DNA of 64,000 nucleotides from contig JAKSRR010000015.1 in NCBI GenBank assembly GCA_024403455.1, positions 1 to 64,000 of the forward strand. Direction: 5' to 3'. The stretch is from Lachnospiraceae bacterium (GTDB lineage: Bacteria; Bacillota; Clostridia; Lachnospirales; Lachnospiraceae). The position numbers were made by a program, and so were the translations under genes. Shown piece after piece: positions 8,268 to 17,697 of the stretch; position 1 is the stretch's first letter, and each line of letters opens with the position of its first letter. The notes beneath the pieces were generated by a model. The model was not told where the DNA came from and made no database searches. It saw only the letters and a list, made by a program, of their open reading frames with translations.

Positions 8268-8825
8268 ATGGATATAAAAACACAGATATTGGAAGCAACG
8301 ATAAAGGTATTTCACAAAAAAGGCATCAAGTTTACGATGGATGATCTTGCACAGACATTAGGGATGAGTAAGAAAACGATATATACCGTATTTAAAGATA
8401 AGAATGCTCTTTTTCTTTCTATGGTGGATTATCTGTTTGCGGCTATTAAGATGAGTGAGAATGAAATTATTCACAATGATAATCTAGCTACGGTGGATAA
8501 AATACAGGCAATTCTGTGTGTACTCCCTGAAGGCTATAAAGACCTGGATTTCGGGCAGCTGTACATACTAAAAGATAAGTATCCGGAAATATATAAAAAG
8601 GTTGAGAAGCACTTAGAAACCGGTTGGGAAAATACAATTATGCTTCTGGAAAAAGGGAAAGAAGAGGGCGTAATCAGGGATGTAAATATTCCAATCGTAA
8701 AGATGATGCTTGAAGCATCGTTGGAACAGTTTTTCCAAAGAGATATTTTGAAAAGAAATAAAATATCCTATCAGAATGCATTAAATGAAGTTGTGGAAAT
8801 ATTGATGGTTGGTATTAGCAAGTAA
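8268..8825 (+). CDS. TetR/AcrR family transcriptional regulator
   Basis: A 185-residue regulator with the TetR N-terminal helix-turn-helix: FTMDDLAQTLGMSKKTIY is at about residues 22-39, and the C-terminal helical ligand domain is not assignable. ATG 8268 is preferred since AAGGAG precedes it; longer in-frame starts at 8193 and 8217 would read through operator 2. It heads an operon of galactoside genes and sits beside two palindromic operators, so I infer autoregulation and control of the downstream genes, with a sugar or sugar derivative as likely inducer. TetR regulators of GH2 glycosidase operons are known in gut bacteria (GusR), but this GH2 enzyme is not a glucuronidase type. Confidence 0.88.
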   Translation: MDIKTQILEATIKVFHKKGIKFTMDDLAQTLGMSKKTIYTVFKDKNALFLSMVDYLFAAIKMSENEIIHNDNLATVDKIQAILCVLPEGYKDLDFGQLYILKDKYPEIYKKVEKHLETGWENTIMLLEKGKEEGVIRDVNIPIVKMMLEASLEQFFQRDILKRNKISYQNALNEVVEILMVGISK

Positions 8826-8839
8826 AGGGGGATAACAGG

Positions 8840-11242
8840 ATGGAAAGAATCTATCTAAACAACGATTGGAAATATCTGGAAGACTTTGCAGAACAGGAAC
8901 TTTCACAAAAAGAAACATGGGATGGAGCAAAGGAAGTCCGTATTCCACATACTGTGAAAGAAGTTCCGTTCCACTATTTCGATGAAAAGGAATATCAGAA
9001 ACTTACAGCATATAAGAAGAATATTTTTGGTAAAGAGGAATGGGAAGGGAAAAAATTATTACTTACCTTTGATGGCGTAGCGCATGACAGCCAGGTTTTT
9101 GTGAATGGAGTTTGTATAGCTGCACACCACTGTGGTTATACGGCATTTACTATTGATGCAACAGAATACATAAACATAGGTGAAGAGAATGAAATAATCG
9201 TAGTGGTTGACAGTCGCGAAAATCTCAACATTCCTCCCTTTGGATTTGTTATTGATTATATGACATACGGCGGCATATATAGAGACGTATACATCGATAT
9301 AAAAGAACAGAGCTATATAAAAGATGTTTTTGTGAAGACAAAGCTTGCGAAAGATGGAAACCGGTCTGCTACGGATAGTCAGATAACCATCGTGAATGCA
9401 GATGCTGGTATGAGCATTAAGCAATACATAAAAAAATACGGTACGGATGAAACTTATCGTTTGCTGCCAGAAGAATGCATTTTGCAGTCTGGTGAAACGA
9501 CTGAAATTGTACAAAATACTGGAAAAGTTGAATTGTGGGATACCGAAAATCCACACCTCTATATCTTAAAAACAGAACTTGTATATAACGGAAAAGTCAT
9601 TGATGAGAAAGAAGTTCGTTTTGGATATCGTAAAGCAGTATTCCATGCGGATGGTTTCTACCTTAACGGAAAAAAACTAAAAATCAGAGGACTGAACAGA
9701 CATCAAAGTTACGCGTATGTTGGATATGCAATGCCTAAGTCCATGCAGGTGTTGGATGCAGATATCTTAAAAAATGAATTAGGCGTAAATGCAGTCAGGA
9801 CCTCGCATTATCCGCAGTCACACTATTTTATTGATCGATGTGATGAACTCGGCTTGTTGGTATTCACGGAGATTCCAGGATGGCAGCATATCGGTGACCA
9901 GCAGTGGAAGGACCAGGCCGTAGAAAATACAAAAGATATGATAATGCAATATCGTAATCATGTATCGATTGTATTATGGGGCGTTCGAATCAACGAATCT
10001 GTGGATGATGACGAATTCTATGCAAGAACAAATGCTGTGGCCCATAAACTTGATCCCACAAGGCAGACAGGCGGTGTTCGTTGCTACAAGAAAGGAAGCC
10101 TGTTAGAGGACGTATACACCTATAATGACTTCTCCCACACAGGAAAAAATGCTGGTTGTGATAAGAAGACAGCAGTAAGTCCGGACAAGGATAAGCCCTA
10201 TCTTGTAAGTGAATATAACGGGCATATGTATCCCTGCAAAACGTTTGATTGGGAAGAACACAGGATGGAGCATGCCATCAGACACGCCAATGTGTTAAAT
10301 GACATTGCAAGAACGGCTGGAATTGCTGGAAGCTTTGGTTGGTGTATGTTTGACTACAATACACATAAAGACTTTGGCAGTGGAGACAGAATCTGTTATC
10401 ACGGCGTTATGGATATGTTTAGAAATCCCAAACTGGCTGCCTATGTGTATGCCATCCAACAGGAAGATAAACCAGTTCTTGAACTGAGTTCTTCTATGGA
10501 TATAGGAGAGCATCCCGGATGTAATCGTGGTGATATTTATATCTTTACAAATGCAAAAAGCGTAAAGATGTACAAGAATGAAACATTCATTAAAGAATAT
10601 CATACAGCAGATTCGAAATTTAAGAGTCTGAAACATGGACCTATAAGAATTGATGATTATATAGGAACTGCTTTAGAAGAAAATGAAAATATGAGCCATA
10701 GTCAGGCAGAAGCGGTTAAGGAGCTGCTCAATGAAACGGCAAGAGTTGGCTTGTATGGACTATCAAAGAAAATGTATATAAAGGCTGCAGGTCTGGTAGC
10801 AAGATATCACATGAAGATGTCGGACGCAGTTGAACTCTACAATATATATATTGGCGACTGGGGCGGAACCTCAACAACATACCGTTTTGAAGCGATGGAT
10901 AACGGTAAGGTAGTGAAGGAACTGGTAGTTCGACCAATGAGTAGCTGGAATGTAGATGCAGTTATTGATCATAGTGTTTTACAGGAAAGCGAAAGCTATG
11001 ATGTGGCAGCGATAAGAATTCGTGCTGTAGACGAAAACAAAAATGTATTACATTTCTTTAATGATCCTGTAGAAATAACAGCGGAAGGACCAATAGAGAT
11101 TATCGGACCCAAGATTGTTAGCCTTCAGGGCGGTATGGGAGGCACCTACATTAGGACGATTGGAAAAACAGGAGATGCTTCCGTTTCCATCAAGGGAATG
11201 AATGGAACTTGCAAGACAATTCAGCTAAGCGTAGAAGGTTAG
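8840..11242 (+). CDS. Glycoside hydrolase family 2, probable beta-galactosidase
   Basis: An 800-residue cytosolic GH2 enzyme. It has the jelly-roll sugar-binding domain (about 1-150), the immunoglobulin-like domain (about 155-260), the TIM barrel from about 270 (FYLNGKKLKIRGLNRH), and a C-terminal beta-sandwich region. The acid/base Glu is in LWGVRINES (about 386) and the nucleophile Glu in SEYNGH (about 457). The NxK motif that marks beta-glucuronidases is absent at the expected place after the barrel strand FDYNTHKDF. Genes for alpha-galactosidase, galactokinase and epimerase follow, so beta-galactosidase is the best call. RBS AAAGGGGG precedes the ATG. Confidence 0.85.
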   Translation: MERIYLNNDWKYLEDFAEQELSQKETWDGAKEVRIPHTVKEVPFHYFDEKEYQKLTAYKKNIFGKEEWEGKKLLLTFDGVAHDSQVFVNGVCIAAHHCGYTAFTIDATEYINIGEENEIIVVVDSRENLNIPPFGFVIDYMTYGGIYRDVYIDIKEQSYIKDVFVKTKLAKDGNRSATDSQITIVNADAGMSIKQYIKKYGTDETYRLLPEECILQSGETTEIVQNTGKVELWDTENPHLYILKTELVYNGKVIDEKEVRFGYRKAVFHADGFYLNGKKLKIRGLNRHQSYAYVGYAMPKSMQVLDADILKNELGVNAVRTSHYPQSHYFIDRCDELGLLVFTEIPGWQHIGDQQWKDQAVENTKDMIMQYRNHVSIVLWGVRINESVDDDEFYARTNAVAHKLDPTRQTGGVRCYKKGSLLEDVYTYNDFSHTGKNAGCDKKTAVSPDKDKPYLVSEYNGHMYPCKTFDWEEHRMEHAIRHANVLNDIARTAGIAGSFGWCMFDYNTHKDFGSGDRICYHGVMDMFRNPKLAAYVYAIQQEDKPVLELSSSMDIGEHPGCNRGDIYIFTNAKSVKMYKNETFIKEYHTADSKFKSLKHGPIRIDDYIGTALEENENMSHSQAEAVKELLNETARVGLYGLSKKMYIKAAGLVARYHMKMSDAVELYNIYIGDWGGTSTTYRFEAMDNGKVVKELVVRPMSSWNVDAVIDHSVLQESESYDVAAIRIRAVDENKNVLHFFNDPVEITAEGPIEIIGPKIVSLQGGMGGTYIRTIGKTGDASVSIKGMNGTCKTIQLSVEG

Positions 11243-11259
11243 GAAGTGAGGTACAGAGT

Positions 11260-12669
11260 ATGAGGTTATCAGGAAAAGAAAAAGTGGCATACGGTCTGGG
11301 GGCTGTTGGCAAAGATATGGTGTACATGCTGTCTGCAAGCTATGTACTCTATTATTATCAGGATATTTTAGGTGTAAGTACTGTAGCCATGGGAATCATC
11401 TTATTGGTTGCGAGAATATTTGATGCATTCAATGATCCCATTATGGGAATTGTTGTTGCAAGAACTAAGACGAAGTGGGGAAAATTTAGGCCGTGGCTTC
11501 TGATTGGTACGATAACAAATGCAGTGATGCTGTACTTCCTGTATGCTGCACCGCCTACGCTTTCCGGTGGTGGCCTCATCGCATACGCGGCAATATTCTA
11601 TATTTTATGGGGTGTGACCTATACCATGATGGATATTCCCTACTGGTCCATGGTTCCGGCATTTACACAAAGCGGAAAAGAACGAGAAAACCTCTCCGCA
11701 CTTGCAAGATCCTGTGCCGGTGTTGGGTCGGCGCTGATCTCAGTGGTAGCAATCATAACGGTTAACGCCATTGGTAAGGCTGTGGTAGGCGAAGAGGCTC
11801 CCTCTGCAATCATTGAACGAACTGGTTTTAAATGGTTTGCACTTATTGTAGCAGTTCTGTTTATTGTATTTACACTGGTAACCTGCATATGTATCAAGGA
11901 GAAATCTTCTGTTGATATGGAGGCGGCATCCGTAAAAGATATGTTTAAGTCGCTGATTCGTAATGACCAGGCGATGATTATGGTTATCGCAATTGTTCTT
12001 GTGAATACGGCAGTATATATTACAAACAACCTGGTAATCTACTTCTTTAAGTACGATATTGCGAATCTATCCTGGCAGAAGGATTATACATTATTTACCA
12101 TGTTTGGCGGTGGCATGCAGGTGCTTGCAATGATGCTGTTCTTCCCGCTTCTTCGAAAACTGTGGAATACGATGAAGATCTTCTACTTAAGCATTGGAAG
12201 TGCGATTCTGGGTTATGCTGTTCTACTGGCGATGGCATTAACGGGTACAAAGAATATTTATATTCTCTTCATCCCAGCATTTTTCATCATGTCAGCCGTA
12301 GGTATTTTAAATGTAATTGTAACAGTATTTCTTGCAAATACCGTAGACTACGGTGAATGGAAGAACAACAGACGAGATGAATCCGTTATTTTCTCAATGC
12401 AGACCTTTGTTGTAAAGCTTGCTTCCGGTCTGGCAGCGCTTGTTGCATCACTGTGTCTCCATGTATTTAAAATTGGCGGCGCGTCAAAGGATGAGGTTGT
12501 GACGGAAGTGGTAAAAGCTTCGGGAAGCTCCCTGTTTGGACTTCGTCTGACCATGACAATCATTCCGATTGTTGTATTAGCGATAGCGGTACTTATATTC
12601 CGAAAGAAGTACTGTCTGAATGATGAGAAATTAAAAGAAATCACGACTGAGTTATCAACCAGAAGATAA
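11260..12669 (+). CDS. GPH-family glycoside:cation symporter
   Basis: A 469-residue membrane protein with about 12 transmembrane helices, of the glycoside-pentoside-hexuronide:cation symporter group (MelB/LacS type, MFS superfamily). The N-terminal signature KEKVAYGLGAVGKDM is followed by the diagnostic ARIFDAFNDPIMG segment (helix II, cation site) and by GKFRPWLLIG. No PTS EIIA domain is attached, unlike LacS. Start ATG 11260 lies 17 bases after the GH2 stop, behind GGAAGTGAGG. The predicted role is uptake of galactosides such as melibiose or lactose with Na+ or H+ for the two flanking glycosidases. Confidence 0.88.
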   Translation: MRLSGKEKVAYGLGAVGKDMVYMLSASYVLYYYQDILGVSTVAMGIILLVARIFDAFNDPIMGIVVARTKTKWGKFRPWLLIGTITNAVMLYFLYAAPPTLSGGGLIAYAAIFYILWGVTYTMMDIPYWSMVPAFTQSGKERENLSALARSCAGVGSALISVVAIITVNAIGKAVVGEEAPSAIIERTGFKWFALIVAVLFIVFTLVTCICIKEKSSVDMEAASVKDMFKSLIRNDQAMIMVIAIVLVNTAVYITNNLVIYFFKYDIANLSWQKDYTLFTMFGGGMQVLAMMLFFPLLRKLWNTMKIFYLSIGSAILGYAVLLAMALTGTKNIYILFIPAFFIMSAVGILNVIVTVFLANTVDYGEWKNNRRDESVIFSMQTFVVKLASGLAALVASLCLHVFKIGGASKDEVVTEVVKASGSSLFGLRLTMTIIPIVVLAIAVLIFRKKYCLNDEKLKEITTELSTRR

Positions 12670-12699
12670 GTATGGCATAAAAGCAAAAGGAACAATACG

Positions 12700-15060
12700 A
12701 TGGATTGTAAATACATTAAGCCGCTGGATAATAATACGTTTGTACTGGATACAGAAAATACGACATATGCTTTTCGTGTAATGGAAAACTGTAGGTATCT
12801 TGAACATTTATATTATGGCAGAAAGATACATATAGATACCGCAGATGGGCTAGTAGAACAGCATGCGTTTGCCCCTGGCAATTCTATTGTTTGTGAGAAG
12901 GACTGTGACTGTCTTTCGCTGGAAGATGTATGCCTGGAGATATCCAGCCTTGGAAAAGGGGACATAAGGGAACCATTTATAGAAGCGGTAATGCCTGACG
13001 GCAGCACAACCCTTGATTTTAAGTATGAGAATGCGAGTGTTAGGAAGGGGAAAAAGCTTCTTGAGACATTGCCCAGTGCCTATGATGAGGCTGAAGAAGC
13101 GGAGCAGCTCATTGTCGATATGAAGGATGAAAACAACGGCATTGCGCTAAGCCTAATTTATTCCGTTTTCCCGTCCAGTAATGTTATTATCAAAAGTGTC
13201 ATTGTTCGCAATGTAGGTGGTGACCCTGTCAGATTGACTAGGGTGATGAGTAATCAGGTGGATTATGATACAGAGGACTTTGTATTTACGAGTTTTAATG
13301 GTGCATGGGCAAGAGAGATGAATCGGCATGATACCGTACTTAACCATGGCAAGATAGTGAATTCGTCCTATACAGGCACTTCATCAAACCGAGCGAATCC
13401 ATATGTCATGCTTTCGAAAGAAAATACCAGTGAGGGGCAGGGGGAGTGTTATGGATTCAACCTGATATATAGTGGTAATCATTATGAGGCGGTTGAAGTT
13501 AACGGATATGGCAAAAGCAGATTTGTTCAGGGCATCAATCCACAGAATTTTGAATTCCTTCTTTTACCAGGAGACTTTTTTGAATCCCCAGAAGCAATTA
13601 TGAGTTATGCGAAGGATGGATTGAATGCCTTAAGTCATAATATGCATTCTTTTATTAGAGAACATATCGTGCGTGGAAAATATAAAAAGAAAGAACGGCC
13701 TGTTCTGCTAAACAGCTGGGAAGCCTCATATTTTGATATTGATAAATCAGGACTGCTTAAACTGGCCAAGGAAGGAAAGAAGGTAGGCATTGAACTTTTT
13801 GTTATGGATGATGGCTGGTTTGGAGAACGGAATGATGACAGCCATTCATTGGGCGATTGGGAAGTAAATGAGAAAAAACTTCCAGGTGGACTAAAAGGGA
13901 TTGCAAGTGAAATAAAAAAACTTGGAATGGATTTTGGAATCTGGGTTGAACCAGAGATGATCAGTGTGAATAGTAAGCTTTACCAGAATCATCCGGAATG
14001 GGCGATGGATATTCCAGGCAAACCGCATGCAGAAGGAAGAAATCAGAGAGTACTCGATTTATGCAATGAAGAGGTGCAGAATTATGTGATTGAATCCATG
14101 ACTAAGGTTTTTAAAAGTGCTGAGATTTCCTATGTCAAATGGGATATGAACCGCATTATTTCTGATTACTATAGCAGGACATTGGGAAGTGACAGACAGA
14201 AAGAAGTGGGCCATAGATATGTACTAGGACTGTACAGATGTATGGATGAATTAACAAGAAGGTTTCCAGACATATTATTTGAAGGATGTGCAGCAGGCGG
14301 AAACCGATTTGATCTTGGAATGCTATGTTATTTCCCTCAGATATGGGCAAGTGATAATACAGATGCAATATGCAGAGCGGAGATCCAAAAAGGATACAGC
14401 TATGGATATCCCCAATCTGTCTTTACAGCGCATGTGTCTGGTGCTCCTAATCATCAGACGCTCCGAAAGACGCCGCTTGAAACAAGATTTGATATAGCGT
14501 CCTTTGGCATTCTTGGATATGAATGCAATTTGTGTGATATGAAGAAAGAAGACAAGGATGCCATTGCCGAGCAGATAGAAGTATATAAAAAATGGAGAAA
14601 GGTATTACAGTTTGGAACATTATTCAGAAATGATGATGGAAGCAATCATACGCAGTGGACGATTGTGTCAGAAGATGGGAAGAAGGCAGTTGGATTATTC
14701 TTACAAAAATTAGTCAATCCTAACTGGCAGTACGCTTGCTTTAAAGCAAAGGGTTTGAAGAGTGATGCGCTGTATCATTTCTACAGTAGAGAAGTAAAAA
14801 TCAATATTAAGGAATTTGGCGATTTAGTTAATACGGTTGCACCAATTCATATAAAGCCGGATTCCCTGATGCACAATATTGCAGCAAAATTTATAAAGAT
14901 GGATAGTGCAAAAGAGGACCATAAGATGTATGGCGATGCGCTGATGTATGCAGGCGTCAAACTAAAACAGGGATTTGGTGGGACTGGATATAACGAAGAA
15001 GTCCGGTATTTTCAGGATTTTTGCTCCAAACTTTATTTTATAGAAGAATGTGATGCATGA
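12700..15060 (+). CDS. Alpha-galactosidase, GH36
   Basis: A 786-residue cytosolic GH36 enzyme that releases terminal alpha-galactose from melibiose, raffinose or stachyose. It has the N-terminal beta-supersandwich, the barrel with DDGWFGERNDD (about 372-382), the nucleophile Asp in KWDMNR (about 482), EGCAAGGNRFD, and the acid/base Asp in WASDNTDA (about 551). It is slightly longer than the usual 720-750 residues. No signal peptide is present, which fits the import of intact oligosaccharides by the preceding symporter. RBS AAAGGAAC. Confidence 0.92.
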   Translation: MDCKYIKPLDNNTFVLDTENTTYAFRVMENCRYLEHLYYGRKIHIDTADGLVEQHAFAPGNSIVCEKDCDCLSLEDVCLEISSLGKGDIREPFIEAVMPDGSTTLDFKYENASVRKGKKLLETLPSAYDEAEEAEQLIVDMKDENNGIALSLIYSVFPSSNVIIKSVIVRNVGGDPVRLTRVMSNQVDYDTEDFVFTSFNGAWAREMNRHDTVLNHGKIVNSSYTGTSSNRANPYVMLSKENTSEGQGECYGFNLIYSGNHYEAVEVNGYGKSRFVQGINPQNFEFLLLPGDFFESPEAIMSYAKDGLNALSHNMHSFIREHIVRGKYKKKERPVLLNSWEASYFDIDKSGLLKLAKEGKKVGIELFVMDDGWFGERNDDSHSLGDWEVNEKKLPGGLKGIASEIKKLGMDFGIWVEPEMISVNSKLYQNHPEWAMDIPGKPHAEGRNQRVLDLCNEEVQNYVIESMTKVFKSAEISYVKWDMNRIISDYYSRTLGSDRQKEVGHRYVLGLYRCMDELTRRFPDILFEGCAAGGNRFDLGMLCYFPQIWASDNTDAICRAEIQKGYSYGYPQSVFTAHVSGAPNHQTLRKTPLETRFDIASFGILGYECNLCDMKKEDKDAIAEQIEVYKKWRKVLQFGTLFRNDDGSNHTQWTIVSEDGKKAVGLFLQKLVNPNWQYACFKAKGLKSDALYHFYSREVKINIKEFGDLVNTVAPIHIKPDSLMHNIAAKFIKMDSAKEDHKMYGDALMYAGVKLKQGFGGTGYNEEVRYFQDFCSKLYFIEECDA

Positions 15061-15063
15061 TGA

Positions 15064-16359
15064 ATGGATGTGGTGAAGATGGCGACATATAAAGAATATA
15101 TTAATAAGATAGAAAGCGGAGCTTATGATGAGAGATTAGTGGATGTTTATGCAGATCCGTCATTGCTTGCCTATCAGAAAACAAGATATGTAGATGCGAT
15201 TAGACATTTTGTGGAACTATTTGGCGTAGAAGAGGTGGCGGTATATAGTGCGCCAGGACGCAGTGAGGTATCTGGAAACCATACGGATCACCAAAGAGGA
15301 CATGTTCTTGCAGCAAGTATCAATCTTGATGCCGTTGGTATTGTTAGTAAAACTGAGGATAACATAGTGCATCTTGTTTCGGGGGATGCTGAACCAATTC
15401 ATATAGCATTAGATCATGTGAATGTGATTGAGGAAGAGAAGGGTACGACAGCGGCGCTCATTCGAGGGGTTGCAGCTGGTCTGCACAGTGCTGGTTATGC
15501 GATTGGCGGAGCAAACATATATGTAGTGTCCGATGTTCTTATGGGATCGGGGATGTCTTCATCGGCTGCATTTGAATGTTTAATGGGAACGATTATGTCT
15601 GGCCTATATAACGAAATGAAAGTTCCGCCCGTTGAGATTGCAAAGATAGGACAGTATGCAGAAAATGTATATTTTGGAAAACCATGTGGACTTATGGATC
15701 AGATGGCATGTAGTGTAGGTGGACTGATTCATGTGAATTTTGAAAGACCAGAGGATCCTGAAACGGAGAAATTAGAGTTCGATTTAAATGCGTACGATTA
15801 TAGCTTGTGCATCACCGATACAAAGGGTTCCCACGCAAACTTAACTGACGAGTATGCAGCGATTCCAGAAGAAATGAGAAGTATCGCCGAATACTTTAAG
15901 AAGGATGTTCTTTTGGAAATTTGTGTAGAGGATATCTATAACAACATGGGTGAACTTAGAAAACTCGCAGGAGATAGAGCGGTACTGAGAGCACTGCATT
16001 TTATCGGTGAAAATGAAAGAGTGCAAAATGAAGTAGAAGCGATTAAGGCTGGAAACATTGCAAGACTCTTTGAACTGATAAAAGAGTCAGGGAATTCATC
16101 CTATAAGTTTCTTCAGAATATTTATTCTAACAAAGATGTCAGAAGTCAGAACGTATCTCTAGCGCTTGCGGTAAGTGAATTGGTTCTTGGAAATCACGGA
16201 GTGTGCAGAGTCCATGGCGGTGGGTTCGCTGGAACCATACAGGCATTTGTAGAGAATGCAGCTGTTTATGATTATCAGAAGAGAATGGATGGCATGTTTG
16301 GAGAAAATGCTTGCAGGGTATTGAAGATTCGTAAATATGGCGGGATAAAAGTTTTGTAG
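15064..16359 (+). CDS. galK: Galactokinase (GHMP kinase family)
   Basis: Phosphorylates galactose to galactose-1-phosphate. About 430 residues with the three GHMP motifs. Motif 1 is APGRSEVSGNHTDHQ (about 64-78), divergent from the usual GRVNLIGEHTDY. The phosphate loop is GSGMSSSAAFE (about 160-170). The C-terminal motif is RVHGGGFAGT (about 381-390). GLMDQM also matches galactokinase. The start is uncertain: ATG 15064 has no clear ribosome site, and ATG 15079 (MATYKEY) follows GGTGAAG. It begins 3 bases after the alpha-galactosidase stop, so translational coupling is likely. The motif 1 changes suggest a subfamily variant; specificity for galactose is inferred mainly from context. Confidence 0.85.
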   Translation: MDVVKMATYKEYINKIESGAYDERLVDVYADPSLLAYQKTRYVDAIRHFVELFGVEEVAVYSAPGRSEVSGNHTDHQRGHVLAASINLDAVGIVSKTEDNIVHLVSGDAEPIHIALDHVNVIEEEKGTTAALIRGVAAGLHSAGYAIGGANIYVVSDVLMGSGMSSSAAFECLMGTIMSGLYNEMKVPPVEIAKIGQYAENVYFGKPCGLMDQMACSVGGLIHVNFERPEDPETEKLEFDLNAYDYSLCITDTKGSHANLTDEYAAIPEEMRSIAEYFKKDVLLEICVEDIYNNMGELRKLAGDRAVLRALHFIGENERVQNEVEAIKAGNIARLFELIKESGNSSYKFLQNIYSNKDVRSQNVSLALAVSELVLGNHGVCRVHGGGFAGTIQAFVENAAVYDYQKRMDGMFGENACRVLKIRKYGGIKVL

Positions 16360-16370
16360 GAGGTCTGAAA

Positions 16371-17366
16371 ATGGGAAGCATTTTAGTATTAGGTGGAGCA
16401 GGATATATTGGATCGCATACAGTATATGAATTGATTGATGCCGGTGAGGAGGTTGTTATTGTAGATAATCTTTTAACTGGTTTTAGAAAGGCAGTTCATC
16501 CGAAGGCAAAATTTTATGAGGGCGATATTAGAGACCGAGCATTTATGGATGCTGTATTTGAGAAAGAAGACATTGATGGAGTTATCCATTTTGCGGCAAG
16601 TTCTCAGGTGGGAGAGAGCATGAAGGATCCACTTAAGTATTATAGTAACAACCTTTGTGGTACGGAGGTCCTTCTTGAAAGTATGGTCGCACATGGAATA
16701 GATAAAATTGTGTTTTCTTCAACTGCTGCGACCTATGGTGAACCAGAAAGTATTCCCATTCTTGAAACTGATAGAACACTTCCAACAAATTGTTATGGAG
16801 AGACAAAGCTTTCCATGGAGAAAATGTTTAAGTGGACATCGAAGGCGCATGACTTAAGATTTGTATCCCTTAGATATTTTAATGCGTGTGGAGCGCATCC
16901 CAATGGGCAGATTGGTGAAGCGCATAATCCAGAAACCCATTTGATTCCGCTGATTTTGCAGGTACCTAACAATCAGAGAGAATATATTTCTGTGTTTGGA
17001 AATGATTACGATACGAAAGATGGAACCTGTGTTAGAGATTATATTCATGTTAATGATTTGGCGCAGGCACATATCTTAGCGATGAAGTACTTAAGAAATG
17101 GTGGAGAAAGTGACATCTTCAACCTGGGAAATGGTGTTGGATTTACTGTAAAAGAGGTTGTGGAAACCGCAAGAAAAGTTACTGGTCATGCTATACCGGC
17201 AAAGGAAGAAACAAGAAGAGCGGGTGATCCATCTACGCTCATTGCATCCAGCGAAAAGGCAAAAACAGTTTTGGGATGGAATCCGCAATTCGCAGATCTG
17301 GAAACGATTATTGATACTGCATGGAAATGGCACCAGTCCCATCCTCATGGATATGAGAGCGTATAG
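16371..17366 (+). CDS. galE: UDP-glucose 4-epimerase
   Basis: Interconverts UDP-galactose and UDP-glucose with bound NAD+. A 331-residue extended short-chain dehydrogenase with the Rossmann motif GGAGYIGSH (about 7-15), the catalytic Ser/Tyr/Lys set in FSSTAATYG and CYGETK (about 143-148), and the epimerase segments FNACGAHP and GTCVRDYIHV. Full family length. RBS AGGAGG precedes the ATG, 11 bases after galK. It is followed by a galT relic. Confidence 0.95.
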   Translation: MGSILVLGGAGYIGSHTVYELIDAGEEVVIVDNLLTGFRKAVHPKAKFYEGDIRDRAFMDAVFEKEDIDGVIHFAASSQVGESMKDPLKYYSNNLCGTEVLLESMVAHGIDKIVFSSTAATYGEPESIPILETDRTLPTNCYGETKLSMEKMFKWTSKAHDLRFVSLRYFNACGAHPNGQIGEAHNPETHLIPLILQVPNNQREYISVFGNDYDTKDGTCVRDYIHVNDLAQAHILAMKYLRNGGESDIFNLGNGVGFTVKEVVETARKVTGHAIPAKEETRRAGDPSTLIASSEKAKTVLGWNPQFADLETIIDTAWKWHQSHPHGYESV

Positions 17367-17378
17367 GAGGCGAACCAT

Positions 17379-17546
17379 ATGATTAACCGGTTAATCAACG
17401 AATTAATAAAATATGGTCTTGATATCCATACAATAGTTCAGAATGAAATTAGTAAGGTGTTTGTAAAAGTTCTTGCGTGCGCTGGTGTGTATAAGAGAAC
17501 AGAGGATGGAATGGCAGCATTTATGAGATTTGTTAATACACTATAA
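17379..17546 (+). pseudogene. Internally deleted galT (galactose-1-phosphate uridylyltransferase relic)
   Basis: A 55-codon open frame starts behind AGGAGGCG, 12 bases after galE, where galT is expected. The first 14 residues (MINRLINELIKYGL) look like the N-terminus of the Firmicutes GalT type. The rest (NEISKVFVKVLACAGV then YKRTEDGMAAFMRF) looks like the C-terminus of that family, which is normally about 500 residues. Almost 90 percent of the gene would be lost in an in-frame deletion, including the catalytic HPH region. The product cannot be active. The assignment rests on my memory of the family ends and should be checked by alignment. Confidence 0.65.
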
Positions 17547-17561
17547 ATGTCAGGTGCATTA

Positions 17562-17591
17562 TTGCCTTACCTTGTGTTATTTGTGTAAAAT
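17562..17591 (+). promoter_or_regulatory. Original ychF promoter, now cut off from ychF
   Basis: TTGCCT (17562-17567) and TAAAAT (17586-17591) are 18 bases apart, about 90 bases before the ATG of the disrupted ychF start at 17682. Since the mobile element entered right after that start, this promoter now reads into the left end of the element and a terminator at 17857-17882. Confidence 0.5.
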
Positions 17592-17605
17592 AATAGTGGT
17601 TTTTA

Positions 17606-17681
17606 AAACAACAGAGGACGATTTTCGCGGCAATAACCTAGGGTATGCCCAAAGCGGAACCGCCCTCAAAAGGAGAGAAAT
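17606..17681 (+). promoter_or_regulatory. Former 5' leader of ychF with ribosome binding site
   Basis: A leader of about 90 bases with local GC well above its surroundings. It can form GCGG-AA-CCGC, GGCA..TGCC and GAGG..CCTC pairings, and ends in AAAAGGAGAG, a good ribosome site for the ATG at 17682. The pairings may be a regulatory fold of the original ychF mRNA. I could not match it to a known riboswitch class. The stretch from 17547 to 17941 holds no real gene: only this promoter and leader, the att site, the element end repeat and a terminator. Confidence 0.4.
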
Positions 17682-17697
17682 ATGAAACTAGGAATCG
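17680..17697 (+). repeat. attL core (18-bp direct repeat)
   Basis: ATATGAAACTAGGAATCG, identical to 32068-32085. It includes the first 16 bases of the ychF coding sequence. After it the reading frame continues for 13 more codons of element sequence and stops, giving an 18-residue dead-end peptide behind the old ychF promoter and ribosome site. Confidence 0.93.

Noticed and set aside
1-8268. c-di-GMP riboswitch near the HD-GYP and EAL genes
   Set aside because: No GEMM-type conserved motif was seen in the leaders of these genes.
8840-11242. Beta-glucuronidase call for the GH2 enzyme
   Set aside because: The NxK motif for the glucuronate carboxylate is not found, and galactose genes follow.
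17606-17681. Guanidine (ykkC) or preQ1 riboswitch
   Set aside because: Only short words match; the second conserved part of ykkC (GGTCCGAGAG-like) is missing and ychF is not a known target.
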